DNA of 64,000 nucleotides from Flavobacterium sp. 1355 (GTDB lineage Bacteria > Bacteroidota > Bacteroidia > Flavobacteriales > Flavobacteriaceae). Under the pieces are notes generated by a model. That model searched no databases. It was not told the DNA's origin and was given only the letters and a program-made list of their open reading frames with translations. Both the position numbers and the translations under genes were made by a program. Below are positions 49,769-58,137 of this stretch, in pieces; positions within the stretch are counted from its first letter, which is position 1; each line of letters starts with the position of its first letter. The stretch lies in the NCBI RefSeq assembly GCF_017833415.1, contig NZ_JAFICC010000005.1, forward strand, positions 248,001-312,000. Reading direction: 5' to 3'.

Positions 49769-50224
49769 ATGAAAAATTTTTACTTATTGATTTTTTTTAC
49801 TTGCAGTACTTTTCTAATAGGACAAAACGCAATTTTAGTACCGCCTGAAAATATAAGAATAGCTTTTGAAAATCGCTATCCCAATAAGAAACCTATATGG
49901 AATATAGAATATAGCAGTAAAGGGGACGATGTTATTTTTGAGGCAAAATTTAATGAAACAGCAAATAAAACAGCGTATGCCAGATATGACAAAAACGGCA
50001 AATTTAAAGCTTATAAAAGCCAAATACTATTTAATAGTCTGCCACAAAAAGCGCAGCTGTACCTTAAGGCAAATTATGGTGTGAAGTCATGCAAATCATT
50101 TTTTGCTGTTGTAAATGGCTTAAATGCAAAAAGCTATGAGGCAGGTGCCATAAAAAGCTCGAAATTTTATAATATAATTTTTGATCAAAAAGGTGAATTT
50201 TACAAAAGAATTCAGATACAATAA
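49769..50224 (+). CDS. secreted PepSY-like protein 2
   Basis: 151 residues, a paralogue of the preceding gene with the same frame of motifs: PPENIRIAFENRYPNKKPIWNIEYSSKGDDVIFEAKF and LPQKAQLYLKANYGVKS. The signal peptide ends LIGQ. The two genes lie 61 bases apart and look like a tandem duplication that has since diverged, the second being more basic. A terminator shared with the convergent SDR gene follows. Confidence 0.87.
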   Translation: MKNFYLLIFFTCSTFLIGQNAILVPPENIRIAFENRYPNKKPIWNIEYSSKGDDVIFEAKFNETANKTAYARYDKNGKFKAYKSQILFNSLPQKAQLYLKANYGVKSCKSFFAVVNGLNAKSYEAGAIKSSKFYNIIFDQKGEFYKRIQIQ

Positions 50225-50256
50225 ATGCTTTACTAATTCAATATTTTTGAAACTTC

Positions 50257-50295
50257 AAACCCGATAAGTGTAATGCTTATCGGGTTTTGTTGTTT
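50257..50295. terminator. bidirectional terminator between convergent genes
   Basis: AAACCCGATAAG pairs perfectly with CTTATCGGGTTT across a 7-base loop, then TTGTTGTTTTT. It separates the PepSY-like gene (+) from the SDR gene (-). Confidence 0.85.
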
Positions 50296-50312
50296 TTAAT
50301 TCTTCCGGCGAT

Positions 50313-51077
50313 TTACAAATTCATTCCACCAGAAACTTCAATTCTTTGTGCGTTTATCCAGCGTGCATCTTCAGTACATAAAAAGGCTACAACGCCGCCA
50401 ATATCGTCAGGAAGACCAACCCTTCCCAATGCTGTGATAGAAGAAAGGGTTTGGTTTAACTGCTCGTTATCACGAACCACACCGCCGCCAAAATCAGTTT
50501 CAATTGCACCCGGAGCCACTACATTGACTTTTATTTGTCTTTGGCCCAATTCTTTGGCCTGATATTTTGTCAACGTCTCGATAGCACCTTTCATAGAAGC
50601 ATAAGCAGCATAACCAGGAGAAGAAAATCGGGCCAGACCGGTTGAGATATTGATGATTCCACCGCCATCATTCATTACGTCCAATGCTTTTTGAGTAATA
50701 AAAAACGGACCTTTGAACTGGATATTATTCAATTGATCAAATTCTGCTTCTGTTGTTCCAATAAACGAATTGTAAATTCCGATTCCGGCATTATTGATAA
50801 GGAAATCGAATTTATCTGTTTTAAAAGTCTCTTTCAAAGCTGTTTTTACTTCTTCAAAAAAAGAATCAAAAGTGCCTGAATCAGCAACGTTTAACTGTAG
50901 TGAAGCTGCTTTTTGGCCCAAACTTTCAATTTCTTTTACAACAGCATCGGCTTCTTCTTTTTTACTGTTGTACGTAATAATTACGTCAAGTCCTTTTTTT
51001 GCAATTGCAATTGCCATATTTTTTCCTAAACCTCTGCTTCCTCCTGTAATCAGAGCTATTTTTGTATTTATTGCCAT
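50313..51077 (-). CDS. SDR-family oxidoreductase (FabG-like)
   Basis: 254 residues. Cofactor motif TGGSRGLGKNMA near the N terminus, NNAGIG, the active-site Tyr-Lys in YAASMK (YxxxK read as YASMK) and the closing CTEDARWINAQRIEVSGGMNL are those of a classical SDR. The Arg in TGGSRG favours NADPH. The substrate is not evident. It lies 98 bases downstream of another SDR gene on the same strand, and both follow an AraC regulator gene. Confidence 0.92.
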   Translation of the reverse strand: MAINTKIALITGGSRGLGKNMAIAIAKKGLDVIITYNSKKEEADAVVKEIESLGQKAASLQLNVADSGTFDSFFEEVKTALKETFKTDKFDFLINNAGIGIYNSFIGTTEAEFDQLNNIQFKGPFFITQKALDVMNDGGGIINISTGLARFSSPGYAAYASMKGAIETLTKYQAKELGQRQIKVNVVAPGAIETDFGGGVVRDNEQLNQTLSSITALGRVGLPDDIGGVVAFLCTEDARWINAQRIEVSGGMNL

Positions 51078-51175
51078 TTTATATTGGTTTTGAATGTTAA
51101 TTATGTGAACTAATTAAAAATTAAGAATTAAAAATCTGCGTTATCGGCTAAATCTGGTGAGAAAATAATTTTTAA

Positions 51176-51901
51176 TTAATTAGAATGTAATGCTTCAAAA
51201 TGTGCTTTTAATTCCGGTACACTTGCGTTTAATCTTGTTTCGCTGGTTCCAAATGTAAGTTCGTTTCTGCCTTCTTTTAATTGCTCAAAAATGGCAACAA
51301 TAAAATCAGCTACACTTGGATGTGCGTCGTGCAAACCAACTCCACCCAAATCTGTATTCAATGCCGGTGGAATAATCTCGATCACTTCAATATTTTTTTC
51401 TTTTAATAAATGACGAAGCGATAGGGTAAACGAACGAAAAAATGCTTTTGTAGCAGAATAAACCGGAATCTTTGCAAAAGGCGAAAATGCCAGTCCTGAC
51501 GTTACATTCATTACCGTTGTAAGCGATTTTAACTCTATAAAAAGTGAAGTCAGATGTAATGGAGCTTCAATATTGGTATTGATTTCAGATTTCATACTTT
51601 CATAAAAACCGGCATCCGAAACCGAAACCCATTTCTGAATTCCTGCATTATTAATTAAGACATTTAAATCGCTGTGATTTTCTTTAACCCATTCATACAG
51701 GGCAATACGCTCGGCTTCAACTGTTAAATCACAAATTTTTGTAATTACAGATGGAAATTGTGCCTTAACATCATTTAAGACAGATTCTCTTCTTCCGCAA
51801 ATAATCACCGTATTGTTCTCTTCGATAAATCGTTGCGTAAGCCCAAGTCCGATGCCGCTTGCGCCACCGGTTATTAAAATTTTGTTGTTTGATAAATTCA
51901 T
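51176..51901 (-). CDS. SDR-family oxidoreductase (DltE-like)
   Basis: 241 residues. TGGASGIGLGLTQRF, CGRRESVL (NADP preference), NNAGIQKW, and YSATKAFFRSFTLSLRHLLKE with the active Tyr and Lys. The segment VIEIIPPALNTDLGGVGLHDAHPSVADF is typical of the DltE-like clade, named after a Bacillus gene but of unclear function in Gram-negatives. A -7 box lies at 51928-51935. Confidence 0.9.
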   Translation of the reverse strand: MNLSNNKILITGGASGIGLGLTQRFIEENNTVIICGRRESVLNDVKAQFPSVITKICDLTVEAERIALYEWVKENHSDLNVLINNAGIQKWVSVSDAGFYESMKSEINTNIEAPLHLTSLFIELKSLTTVMNVTSGLAFSPFAKIPVYSATKAFFRSFTLSLRHLLKEKNIEVIEIIPPALNTDLGGVGLHDAHPSVADFIVAIFEQLKEGRNELTFGTSETRLNASVPELKAHFEALHSN

Positions 51902-51927
51902 CTTTTCTATCTTTTAAATTGATAAGA

Positions 51928-51935
51928 CAAAGGTA
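51928..51935 (-). promoter_or_regulatory. -7 box of the DltE-like SDR gene
   Basis: TACCTTTG on the minus strand is an exact TAnnTTTG match, 26 bases before the start codon at 51901. Confidence 0.5.
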
Positions 51936-52060
51936 GGAGTGAAGCAGAGATGGAGGGTTGTAAATATCAAATCGATATTTGCGAAATTCAAATCAGGAAT
52001 TTAATTAGGAAGAAATTCTAATTTCAAAAATTCCAAATTCCAAATTCCAATTCTCATTCA

Positions 52061-52149
52061 TGTCATCCTGAGCGAAGTCGAAGGACACGTACAGTAATAC
52101 ACACTGCATGGAGTCAGCATGCGATCCTTCGACTTCGCTCAGGATGACA
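52061..52149. repeat. 25-bp perfect inverted repeat of the TGTCATCCTGA family
   Basis: Arms 52061-52085 and 52125-52149 are perfect complements (outer ends TGTCATCCTGAGCGAAGTCG). The 39-base loop is unrelated to that of the element at 28542-28642. Confidence 0.85.
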
Positions 52150-52160
52150 AGCTTTGTAAT

Positions 52161-52226
52161 AATCTAAAATCCAAAATCTACAATCTAAAATCTACAATCT
52201 AAAATCTACAATCTAAAATTTAAAAT
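52161..52226. repeat. 14-bp low-complexity tandem
   Basis: About four to five units of ATCTAAAATCTACA, with small changes, run from the end of the inverted repeat to the stop codon of the AraC gene. A related TTTTAGA run occurs at about 10180-10203. Confidence 0.7.
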
Positions 52227-52229
52227 AAT

Positions 52230-53153
52230 CTAACTTCTAAAAGCCAAAGGCGTTAAAGAAGTTTGTTTCTTGAAAAAGTTAGAAAAATGCGCCAATTCTT
52301 CAAAACCTAAGGCATAAGCAATTTCAGAGACATTCCAATCCGTTTGCTTTAAGAGAATTTTTGCTTCGTTTGTCAATCGGCTGCTAATTAATTCGGTTGT
52401 TGTTTTTCCGGTATTTTCTTTTAAAACCTTATTCAAATGATTGACATGAACAGCTAACCTGTCTGCAAAATCCTTTGCAGTTCTTAGTGCCAGCCGCTGA
52501 TGCGGAGATTCTATCGGGAATTGTCTTTCTAATAATTCTGCAAATAAAGATGAAACCCGTGCAGCCGAATTGTGTTTGGAATAAAGTGCGGTTATAGGCT
52601 GCAATTTTTGCCCAAAGTGAATTAACTCTGCTACATAATTACGAATAAGATCATATTTATAAATGTAATCAGAGTTGATTTCTTTTTGTATTTTATTGAA
52701 TATCAATTCTACTTCCAAAACTTCTTCATCTGATAATTGAAAAACAGGATAACCGTCTGAAGCAAAAATAGGGAGTTCATCCAGATCAATTCCACTTTTG
52801 GTTTTGGATAAAAACTCGCTGGTAAAAACACAAAACTGCCCTGATTGATTGGTGTCCTGCGGTATATAATTGTACGGAATTTTTGGCGTTGCAAATAAAA
52901 GTCCCTGCTTTTCGATTTCGATTATTTTATCGGCATATTCAGATCTGTTTTTACCTCTAATTAAACTTATCTTGTAGTAAGCCCTTCTGTCATAAGGCAT
53001 AAAAGATTTGCCCTGCATTCTTTCGAGAAGTTCTTTAATATCAAAAACATTAAAATGACCAATTTCTTTTTTAATGCCATTGGGTAATAAAGAATTTGGT
53101 TCAACGTCTGAACCTTCGGTAATATCCTGATAAAACGAATCGAGAGATTTCAT
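52230..53153 (-). CDS. AraC-family transcriptional regulator
   Basis: 307 residues. The N-terminal part is the cupin-like ligand domain of AraC_binding-type regulators (GKSFMPYDRRAYYKISLIRG). The C-terminal helix-turn-helix pair includes FADRLAVHVNHLNKVLKENTGKTTTELI and WNVSEIAYALGFEELAHFSNFFKKQTSLTPLAFR. It precedes two SDR genes on the same strand and may control them, as this regulator-SDR pairing is common in Bacteroidota. A -7 box lies at 53173-53180. Confidence 0.92.
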   Translation of the reverse strand: MKSLDSFYQDITEGSDVEPNSLLPNGIKKEIGHFNVFDIKELLERMQGKSFMPYDRRAYYKISLIRGKNRSEYADKIIEIEKQGLLFATPKIPYNYIPQDTNQSGQFCVFTSEFLSKTKSGIDLDELPIFASDGYPVFQLSDEEVLEVELIFNKIQKEINSDYIYKYDLIRNYVAELIHFGQKLQPITALYSKHNSAARVSSLFAELLERQFPIESPHQRLALRTAKDFADRLAVHVNHLNKVLKENTGKTTTELISSRLTNEAKILLKQTDWNVSEIAYALGFEELAHFSNFFKKQTSLTPLAFRS

Positions 53154-53172
53154 ATGCGCGAATTGTAAAATT

Positions 53173-53180
53173 CAAATATA
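53173..53180 (-). promoter_or_regulatory. -7 box of the AraC gene
   Basis: TATATTTG on the minus strand matches TAnnTTTG, 19 bases before the start codon at 53153. Confidence 0.55.
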
Positions 53181-53240
53181 CAAAAATAAAAGATTGTTTT
53201 TTTTTTAAGTTTCAGGTTTCAAGTTTCAGTTTCGCATTTT

Positions 53241-53340
53241 TGTCATCCTGACGAAGGAAGGATCACACCCGTAACTCGATAAAGCGTGGCGATTCCAGGA
53301 ACGGAATTCCTTGTGTGGTCCTTCGTTCGTCAGGATGACA
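53241..53340. repeat. inverted repeat of the TGTCATCCTGACGAAGGA family
   Basis: Arms 53241-53268 and 53313-53340 are complementary over 28 bases with two mismatches. The arms match those of the element at 28542-28642, while the loops differ. Confidence 0.85.
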
Positions 53341-53354
53341 AGATTGTGTCGTGT

Positions 53355-53918
53355 TTAAAACAAACTTCCCTGAATTAATTCGGGTTGAGGGTTGCTTCCA
53401 AAAGAAAAAGTATCAATTACAAAAAACTGTTTTTTGATTGGATCTAATTCCCGTAAAACAATTTCGCAGCACAAAAAATGAATATCGATTGTAGTAAAAA
53501 GCTGTGATGCGATTTTAAGGTTCTCTGGAGTTAATCGTCGGGCTATAGACAAATGGGGATCGTCACTTTTTTTCAGGGTCAAAGGTTTAAGCGTTTCCTG
53601 AGTTTTTTTTAGAATAGGTTTTAGTTTATCCTTTGAAATTTCATTAGGAGAAATAAAAAAAGCGCCACTATTTTCATAAGCTCCGAAATGCTCTAAATAG
53701 ACCTGAAAAGGAGTGAAGGTGTCGCAGATTTTAAATAGCTTTTGTTTGTATTTGTCTATCTCAGATTCTGAAATCGTAAACTCGCAAATTGTAATATGAG
53801 CAACAGAATTACAGCTGTTATACCAATTTATTTTGCTTTTTAAATAATCCTTCATTGTTTTGACAGCATCAATAACATCCTGCGAAGGATAAATAGCAAC
53901 AGAATATTTCTTTTCCAT
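53355..53918 (-). CDS. 2'-5' RNA ligase / cyclic phosphodiesterase-like protein
   Basis: 187 residues of the 2H phosphoesterase fold. The two HxT/S motifs are H41-I-T43 (AHITICEF) and H122-L-S124 (DDPHLSIARRL), about 80 residues apart as expected. Such enzymes act on cyclic phosphates or 2'-5' RNA bonds. The physiological substrate is unknown. A -7 box TAAATTTG lies at 53939-53946, and an inverted repeat element follows the gene. Confidence 0.88.
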   Translation of the reverse strand: MEKKYSVAIYPSQDVIDAVKTMKDYLKSKINWYNSCNSVAHITICEFTISESEIDKYKQKLFKICDTFTPFQVYLEHFGAYENSGAFFISPNEISKDKLKPILKKTQETLKPLTLKKSDDPHLSIARRLTPENLKIASQLFTTIDIHFLCCEIVLRELDPIKKQFFVIDTFSFGSNPQPELIQGSLF

Positions 53919-53938
53919 TTGTACCGTTTTGGGTTACA

Positions 53939-53946
53939 CAAATTTA
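53939..53946 (-). promoter_or_regulatory. -7 box of the 2H phosphoesterase gene
   Basis: TAAATTTG on the minus strand matches TAnnTTTG, 20 bases before the start codon at 53918. The region is AT-rich, so a chance match is possible. Confidence 0.4.
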
Positions 53947-54144
53947 AAATTTAAATGAACTGTAATTGCAGAATAAAAATAATCTTTGCGTTGGACGGAT
54001 TAAAATCCATCCCTAAAAATGGATAGAATCTAGGATTCTTTAAATTCTAAATTTAAACTGCACTTTCAAAGCTCATAAAATAATCTTTTCCTGCTTTTTC
54101 AAAAACGATGAAGGATTATGTAAAAAAAAGAAAAATCCCGCTAC

Positions 54145-54459
54145 CTAAATTTTTCCTTTTAGATGTAACCGGTGATAAATTTCAGATTGTAATAATCCGC
54201 TGCCTCCACCAAAATGTTCAATTACTTCTGTTTCCGGCTGATGTTTTAAACAAAAGTGGGTAAAATCTTTTTCGATATGGTCTTCAATTCCGGAACTCAG
54301 TAAAACCATATCAATTTTGTTTTTTAGAAAATAATCCTGAGCTAATTTTTCATCATTAAAGGCTACCGCATTCCAGTTTTCATTAGCATTTACAAGTCTA
54401 AGTAAAATGGGCAGAATTGCTTCATTTTTTCCGAGTATTAAGAATTCAAGTATTTTCAT
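54145..54459 (-). CDS. small receiver-like protein, unknown function
   Basis: 104 residues from the ATG at 54459 (MKILEFLILGKNEAILPILLRLVN); a longer frame begins at 54480 but overlaps the promoter. The alternation ILEFLILGKNE, AVAFNDEKLAQDYFLKNKIDMVLLSSGIE and HQPETEVIEHFGGGSGLL follows the beta-alpha order of a response-regulator receiver, but the phospho-acceptor Asp is replaced in LLSSGIE. It is therefore probably a degenerate receiver. A complete promoter precedes it. Confidence 0.7.
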   Translation of the reverse strand: MKILEFLILGKNEAILPILLRLVNANENWNAVAFNDEKLAQDYFLKNKIDMVLLSSGIEDHIEKDFTHFCLKHQPETEVIEHFGGGSGLLQSEIYHRLHLKGKI

Positions 54460-54477
54460 AATCAGTAATTTAAATTG

Positions 54478-54506
54478 CAAATGTATTTGTTAAATCGTAG
54501 GTTCAA
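54478..54506 (-). promoter_or_regulatory. promoter of the receiver-like gene
   Basis: On the minus strand TTG (54504-54506), an 18-base spacer and TACATTTG (54478-54485) match the Bacteroidota consensus. The -7 box ends 18 bases before the start codon at 54459, which supports that start. Confidence 0.7.
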
Positions 54507-54586
54507 CTTAATCTAGGACAAGAAAGATAATTTTTTGAATTTTATTTCTCTGAATAAGATCATCAGCTTTTGTGAGAACTTATGAT

Positions 54587-55618
54587 TTATCCTAACAATA
54601 AAATACCGGTAATCCAGAACTGAATAATATCCCAGTTCATTTTAAATTTTTGTGGAGAAAATCCATAAAAAGACTTAAAAGCTGCCGAAAAGTGCGAAAC
54701 ATCTTTATAACCACATTTATAAGCGACTTCACTTACTGTAATTGCTTTGTTTTGAAACAATTCTTTTGCCCTTTCCATTCGTAGTTTGATGATATAGCTT
54801 TTTACCGTAGTGCCAAAACAAGCTTTAAAACCTTTCTTGAGTTTAAATTCATTTAATGAAATGATACGCGAAAGCTCTGTTAATGTTGGTGCATTTGCGC
54901 AATCATTTTCTATTATTTGTTTGGCTTCCTGTAGTTTGGCATAATCATCTGGTATGATAGTTTCTTTTTGCTGAGAATTATTAATTAGTGTTTCGAGCTG
55001 ATGGATCAGAAGTTCTTTGATTTTGGCTTCGATATACATCTTTTTTAAGGCTCCCTGACGGGTACAGTTTTTTATTTCGGATATAATCCATTGTATTGAA
55101 GGAGTAAACGGAAGGTATTTGGATGTTAAATAACTGGATTTTTTAAATAATATATTTTTTGAGAATTTCTCATGAATCTTCCAGTCTTCGTTGATAATTG
55201 CAGAATAAAATTCTTTGGATAAAATGATGGACAAATAGTTGATTTTCTCAAACGCAGGAATTTTAAAAGTGGCATTAAAATGCGAAGTGTAAAAAATATT
55301 GTGTGTGTTCTCTTTAGAAAATTTTTCAGATTCTAATTCCTCGATATGCGTTTCTACATTATTTGAACTTATAAAGTTCATAACAACAGATTCTTCATCG
55401 ATTTCAAATTCGATTGTTTGCGGAGTAAAAAAATATAGCTGAGTATCAAGCAGAACCATTCCGTCACATATTAAATGATGACTTTTTATTTCCTCAATTC
55501 CTTCATTTTTTATTTCAATGTTTTCTTCTTTTAAAAGGCTTTTTGGGTCGTATTGATTACTAGTTTCAATATTAATAATTAATTCTTTGCGCGCTAAAAG
55601 TTTCGATGTGATCTTCAA
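54587..55618 (-). CDS. AraC-family regulator of the siderophore-type uptake genes
   Basis: 343 residues. The N-terminal sensory half has no known domain. The C-terminal 100 residues hold the AraC pair APTLTELSRIISLNEFKLKKGFKACFGTTVKSYI and ITVSEVAYKCGYKDVSHFSAAFKSFYGFSPQKF, of the PchR-like style linked to iron uptake. It is divergent from the TonB receptor operon, with 107 bases between them that carry two direct repeats, the likely binding sites. Its own C terminus runs about 15 residues past the usual end (MNWDIIQFWITGILLLG). Confidence 0.92.
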   Translation of the reverse strand: MKITSKLLARKELIINIETSNQYDPKSLLKEENIEIKNEGIEEIKSHHLICDGMVLLDTQLYFFTPQTIEFEIDEESVVMNFISSNNVETHIEELESEKFSKENTHNIFYTSHFNATFKIPAFEKINYLSIILSKEFYSAIINEDWKIHEKFSKNILFKKSSYLTSKYLPFTPSIQWIISEIKNCTRQGALKKMYIEAKIKELLIHQLETLINNSQQKETIIPDDYAKLQEAKQIIENDCANAPTLTELSRIISLNEFKLKKGFKACFGTTVKSYIIKLRMERAKELFQNKAITVSEVAYKCGYKDVSHFSAAFKSFYGFSPQKFKMNWDIIQFWITGILLLG

Positions 55619-55622
55619 AATT

Positions 55623-55655
55623 TAATCCGTTTTTACAAAATAATAATCCGTTTTT
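55623..55655 (+). promoter_or_regulatory. paired direct repeats, probable AraC activator site
   Basis: TAATCCGTTTTT occurs at 55623-55634 and again at 55644-55655, exactly 21 bases (two helical turns) apart. It lies upstream of the -7 box at 55683 in the region between the divergent AraC and TonB receptor genes. This is the arrangement AraC monomers prefer. Confidence 0.7.
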
Positions 55656-55682
55656 CCCTATCATTTTTGATGAAGATGAAGG

Positions 55683-55690
55683 TACTTTTG
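55683..55690 (+). promoter_or_regulatory. -7 box of the TonB receptor operon
   Basis: TACTTTTG matches TAnnTTTG, 35 bases before the start codon at 55726. There is no TTG at proper spacing, as expected if the promoter depends on an activator. Confidence 0.65.
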
Positions 55691-55725
55691 CGCCAAAGTT
55701 ATTTATAATTAGTCTAATTAAAGAT

Positions 55726-58110
55726 ATGTCAACTCATAAATTTTTATTTTTTATTTCATTTTTCTTCTTTTCCTTCTTGTCATTTTCACAGCAAAATCAA
55801 GGTTTTACGGTATCTGGGCAAGTTTCTGAAAAATCAGGACAAAGCATTCCTTTTGCTACAATTATTATAGAAAAAACTGACTTAAGTTTAATTTCTGATG
55901 AAAATGGAAAGTTTATTTTTAAAAATGTTAAGCCGGGGAAATACAACTTAAAAATTACCGCAGTTGGTTTTTCTGACCTTAAAAAAAATATTCAGGTTTT
56001 AGAAAATGATATAGATTTTTCAGTTCAGTTAGAAAACGAATTAAACGAGTTAGAAAGTGTTACCGTTTTGGGCCGTTCTGCTACAGATAAGGTAAACAAA
56101 CAAGCTTATAATGTAACAGCAATAGATGCAAAAAAACTCCACAATTCCACCCTTGATTTAGCACATGCACTAGACAGAGTTTCAGGAGTGCGGGTTCGTG
56201 AAGCAGGAGGAGTAGGTTCAAGATCAGATCTTTCGATCAATGGTTTTTCCGGAAATCAGATAAAAGTTTTTATTGACGGTGTTCCTATGGACAACTTTGG
56301 CTCTTCTTTTCAAATGAATAATATTCCCATCAATCTTGCCGAACGTGTTGAAGTTTACAAGGGAGTTGTTCCGGTTTGGCTGGGAGGTGATGCGCTGGGA
56401 GGTGCTGTAAATATTGTAACGAACAGTAAACCCAGAACTTATCTTGATGCGTCCTACTCATTTGGTTCTTTTAATACCCACAGAACTAATATTAATGCCG
56501 GTTATACAGCAAAAAGTGGTTTTACAACAGAAATTAACGCTATCCAGAATTATTCTGATAATGATTACTGGGTTAATGTAGAAACAGCTGATTTAGTTAC
56601 AGGTGAATATTATCCATCGGCACGGGTAAGAAGATTTCATGACAAATACAAAAATGAAACTGTAATTCTAAACATTGGAGTTACCGGAAAAAAATATGCT
56701 GACAAATTATTATTTGGTTTTACAGCAGGAGAAAATAAAGCAGATATCCAGACTGGGGCGAGAATGATAACTCCATTTGGTACCAGATACAGAAGGGGAA
56801 ATGTATTGATGCCTACTTTAAAATATCAGGTTAAAGATTTTTTTACAAAAGGTCTGAATATAAATGTTTCAGGAAATATCAATTTGGGAGAGGAACAGAC
56901 TATTGACACTGTAAACAGAGTGTACAACTGGCTGGGCGACTATATCCAAAGAGAAGGATTGGGTGGTGAAGGCGGACGCTCTTTACTTAAAATACGCAAC
57001 AATAGCGGTATAGCAACTGCGAACATAACGTATAGTCTTGGAGAACGACATTCTTTTATGCTGAATAATACTTTTAATACATTTAATCGTAAGCAAAGTG
57101 ATGAATTAGTTCCGACATCCTTACTTTATCAGCAGCCAAGAAAGAGTCAAAGAAATGTGTTGGGACTAGGCTATAAATTTGATTATAATGAAAAGTGGAC
57201 GACCTCGTTATTTTTGAAAGAGTATTTTTTGAAAACCAAATATACTCAAAGTTATAATCCATCAGGAAATGCCGGCGATATCGCGTATCAGGAATATAAT
57301 GATAACCGAACCAATCTTGGCTATGGGGCCGCTACCAGCTATTATTTGAGACAAAACCTCCAGATAAAAGCATCTTTTGAAAAGACCTACAGACTTCCTA
57401 CTCCCGATGAAATTTTTGGAAGCCCAAATGATAATATTGAAGGAAACACTGCTTTAAAACCAGAAAGCAGTAATAATCTTAATGCAGGTGTAAGTTATCA
57501 GACCAGCTTTAATAAAGTCAATGCCTTAACATTTGATGTCAATTTCATGTATCGTAACTCAAATGATTTTATTCGTACGACATTCAATAATAATCAGAAT
57601 AAAACCTTAACGCTTAACCAGGACAGTGTTAACAATTACGGAGTAGATGGAGAGATTCGATATTCTTACAGAAACAGGTTTACGGCAGGTGTAAATATGA
57701 CGTACCAGAATTTAAGAAACATGACCAAATATGAGCCTGAGCAAAATTATGTATCTGATTATTATAAGGACAGAATGCCAAACATTCCATTCTTTTTTGG
57801 GAATACCGATGCTACTGTATTTTTCTATGATGTATTCAAAAAAGGAAATAATCTGTCTGTAGGATATAATCTTCTGTATGTACATGCTTACTATTTATAC
57901 TGGCCAAGCCGTGGAGCAGATAAATTTGATATTCCCGACCAGTTTAACCACGAATTAAATGCTGTTTACACTTTTGCTGATGGTAAATATAACATAGGAG
58001 TGGAGTGCAAAAATGTATTGGATAACAAGCTTTACGATAACTTTTCACTGCAAAAGCCAAGCAGGGCTTTTTATATAAAATTCAGATATTTTTTCACAAA
58101 ATCGAAATAA
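55726..58110 (+). CDS. TonB-dependent siderophore-type receptor
   Basis: 794 residues. Signal peptide to about residue 22 (SFSQ), carboxypeptidase-regulatory-like domain at about 28-105 (FTVSGQVSEKSGQSIPFATIIIEKTDLSLISDENGKFIF), plug at about 115-235 (TLDLAHALDRVSGVRVREAGGVGSRSDLSINGFSGNQIKVFIDGVPM, VPVWLGGDALGGAVNIVT), then barrel to the end (SRAFYIKFRYFFTKSK). Its size and its DUF4374 and PepSY partners indicate iron-siderophore or haem uptake rather than glycans. The AraC regulator is divergent. Confidence 0.94.
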   Translation: MSTHKFLFFISFFFFSFLSFSQQNQGFTVSGQVSEKSGQSIPFATIIIEKTDLSLISDENGKFIFKNVKPGKYNLKITAVGFSDLKKNIQVLENDIDFSVQLENELNELESVTVLGRSATDKVNKQAYNVTAIDAKKLHNSTLDLAHALDRVSGVRVREAGGVGSRSDLSINGFSGNQIKVFIDGVPMDNFGSSFQMNNIPINLAERVEVYKGVVPVWLGGDALGGAVNIVTNSKPRTYLDASYSFGSFNTHRTNINAGYTAKSGFTTEINAIQNYSDNDYWVNVETADLVTGEYYPSARVRRFHDKYKNETVILNIGVTGKKYADKLLFGFTAGENKADIQTGARMITPFGTRYRRGNVLMPTLKYQVKDFFTKGLNINVSGNINLGEEQTIDTVNRVYNWLGDYIQREGLGGEGGRSLLKIRNNSGIATANITYSLGERHSFMLNNTFNTFNRKQSDELVPTSLLYQQPRKSQRNVLGLGYKFDYNEKWTTSLFLKEYFLKTKYTQSYNPSGNAGDIAYQEYNDNRTNLGYGAATSYYLRQNLQIKASFEKTYRLPTPDEIFGSPNDNIEGNTALKPESSNNLNAGVSYQTSFNKVNALTFDVNFMYRNSNDFIRTTFNNNQNKTLTLNQDSVNNYGVDGEIRYSYRNRFTAGVNMTYQNLRNMTKYEPEQNYVSDYYKDRMPNIPFFFGNTDATVFFYDVFKKGNNLSVGYNLLYVHAYYLYWPSRGADKFDIPDQFNHELNAVYTFADGKYNIGVECKNVLDNKLYDNFSLQKPSRAFYIKFRYFFTKSK

Positions 58111-58137
58111 TAATTTAATAATTCAAACCATAATAAC

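Larger units (their letters stand above)
51902..52229. other. repeat-filled gap between SDR and AraC genes
   Basis: Contains the -7 box of the SDR gene, the 25-bp-arm inverted repeat (52061-52149) and a low-complexity tandem of a 14-base unit (52161-52226). No gene is supported. Confidence 0.7.
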
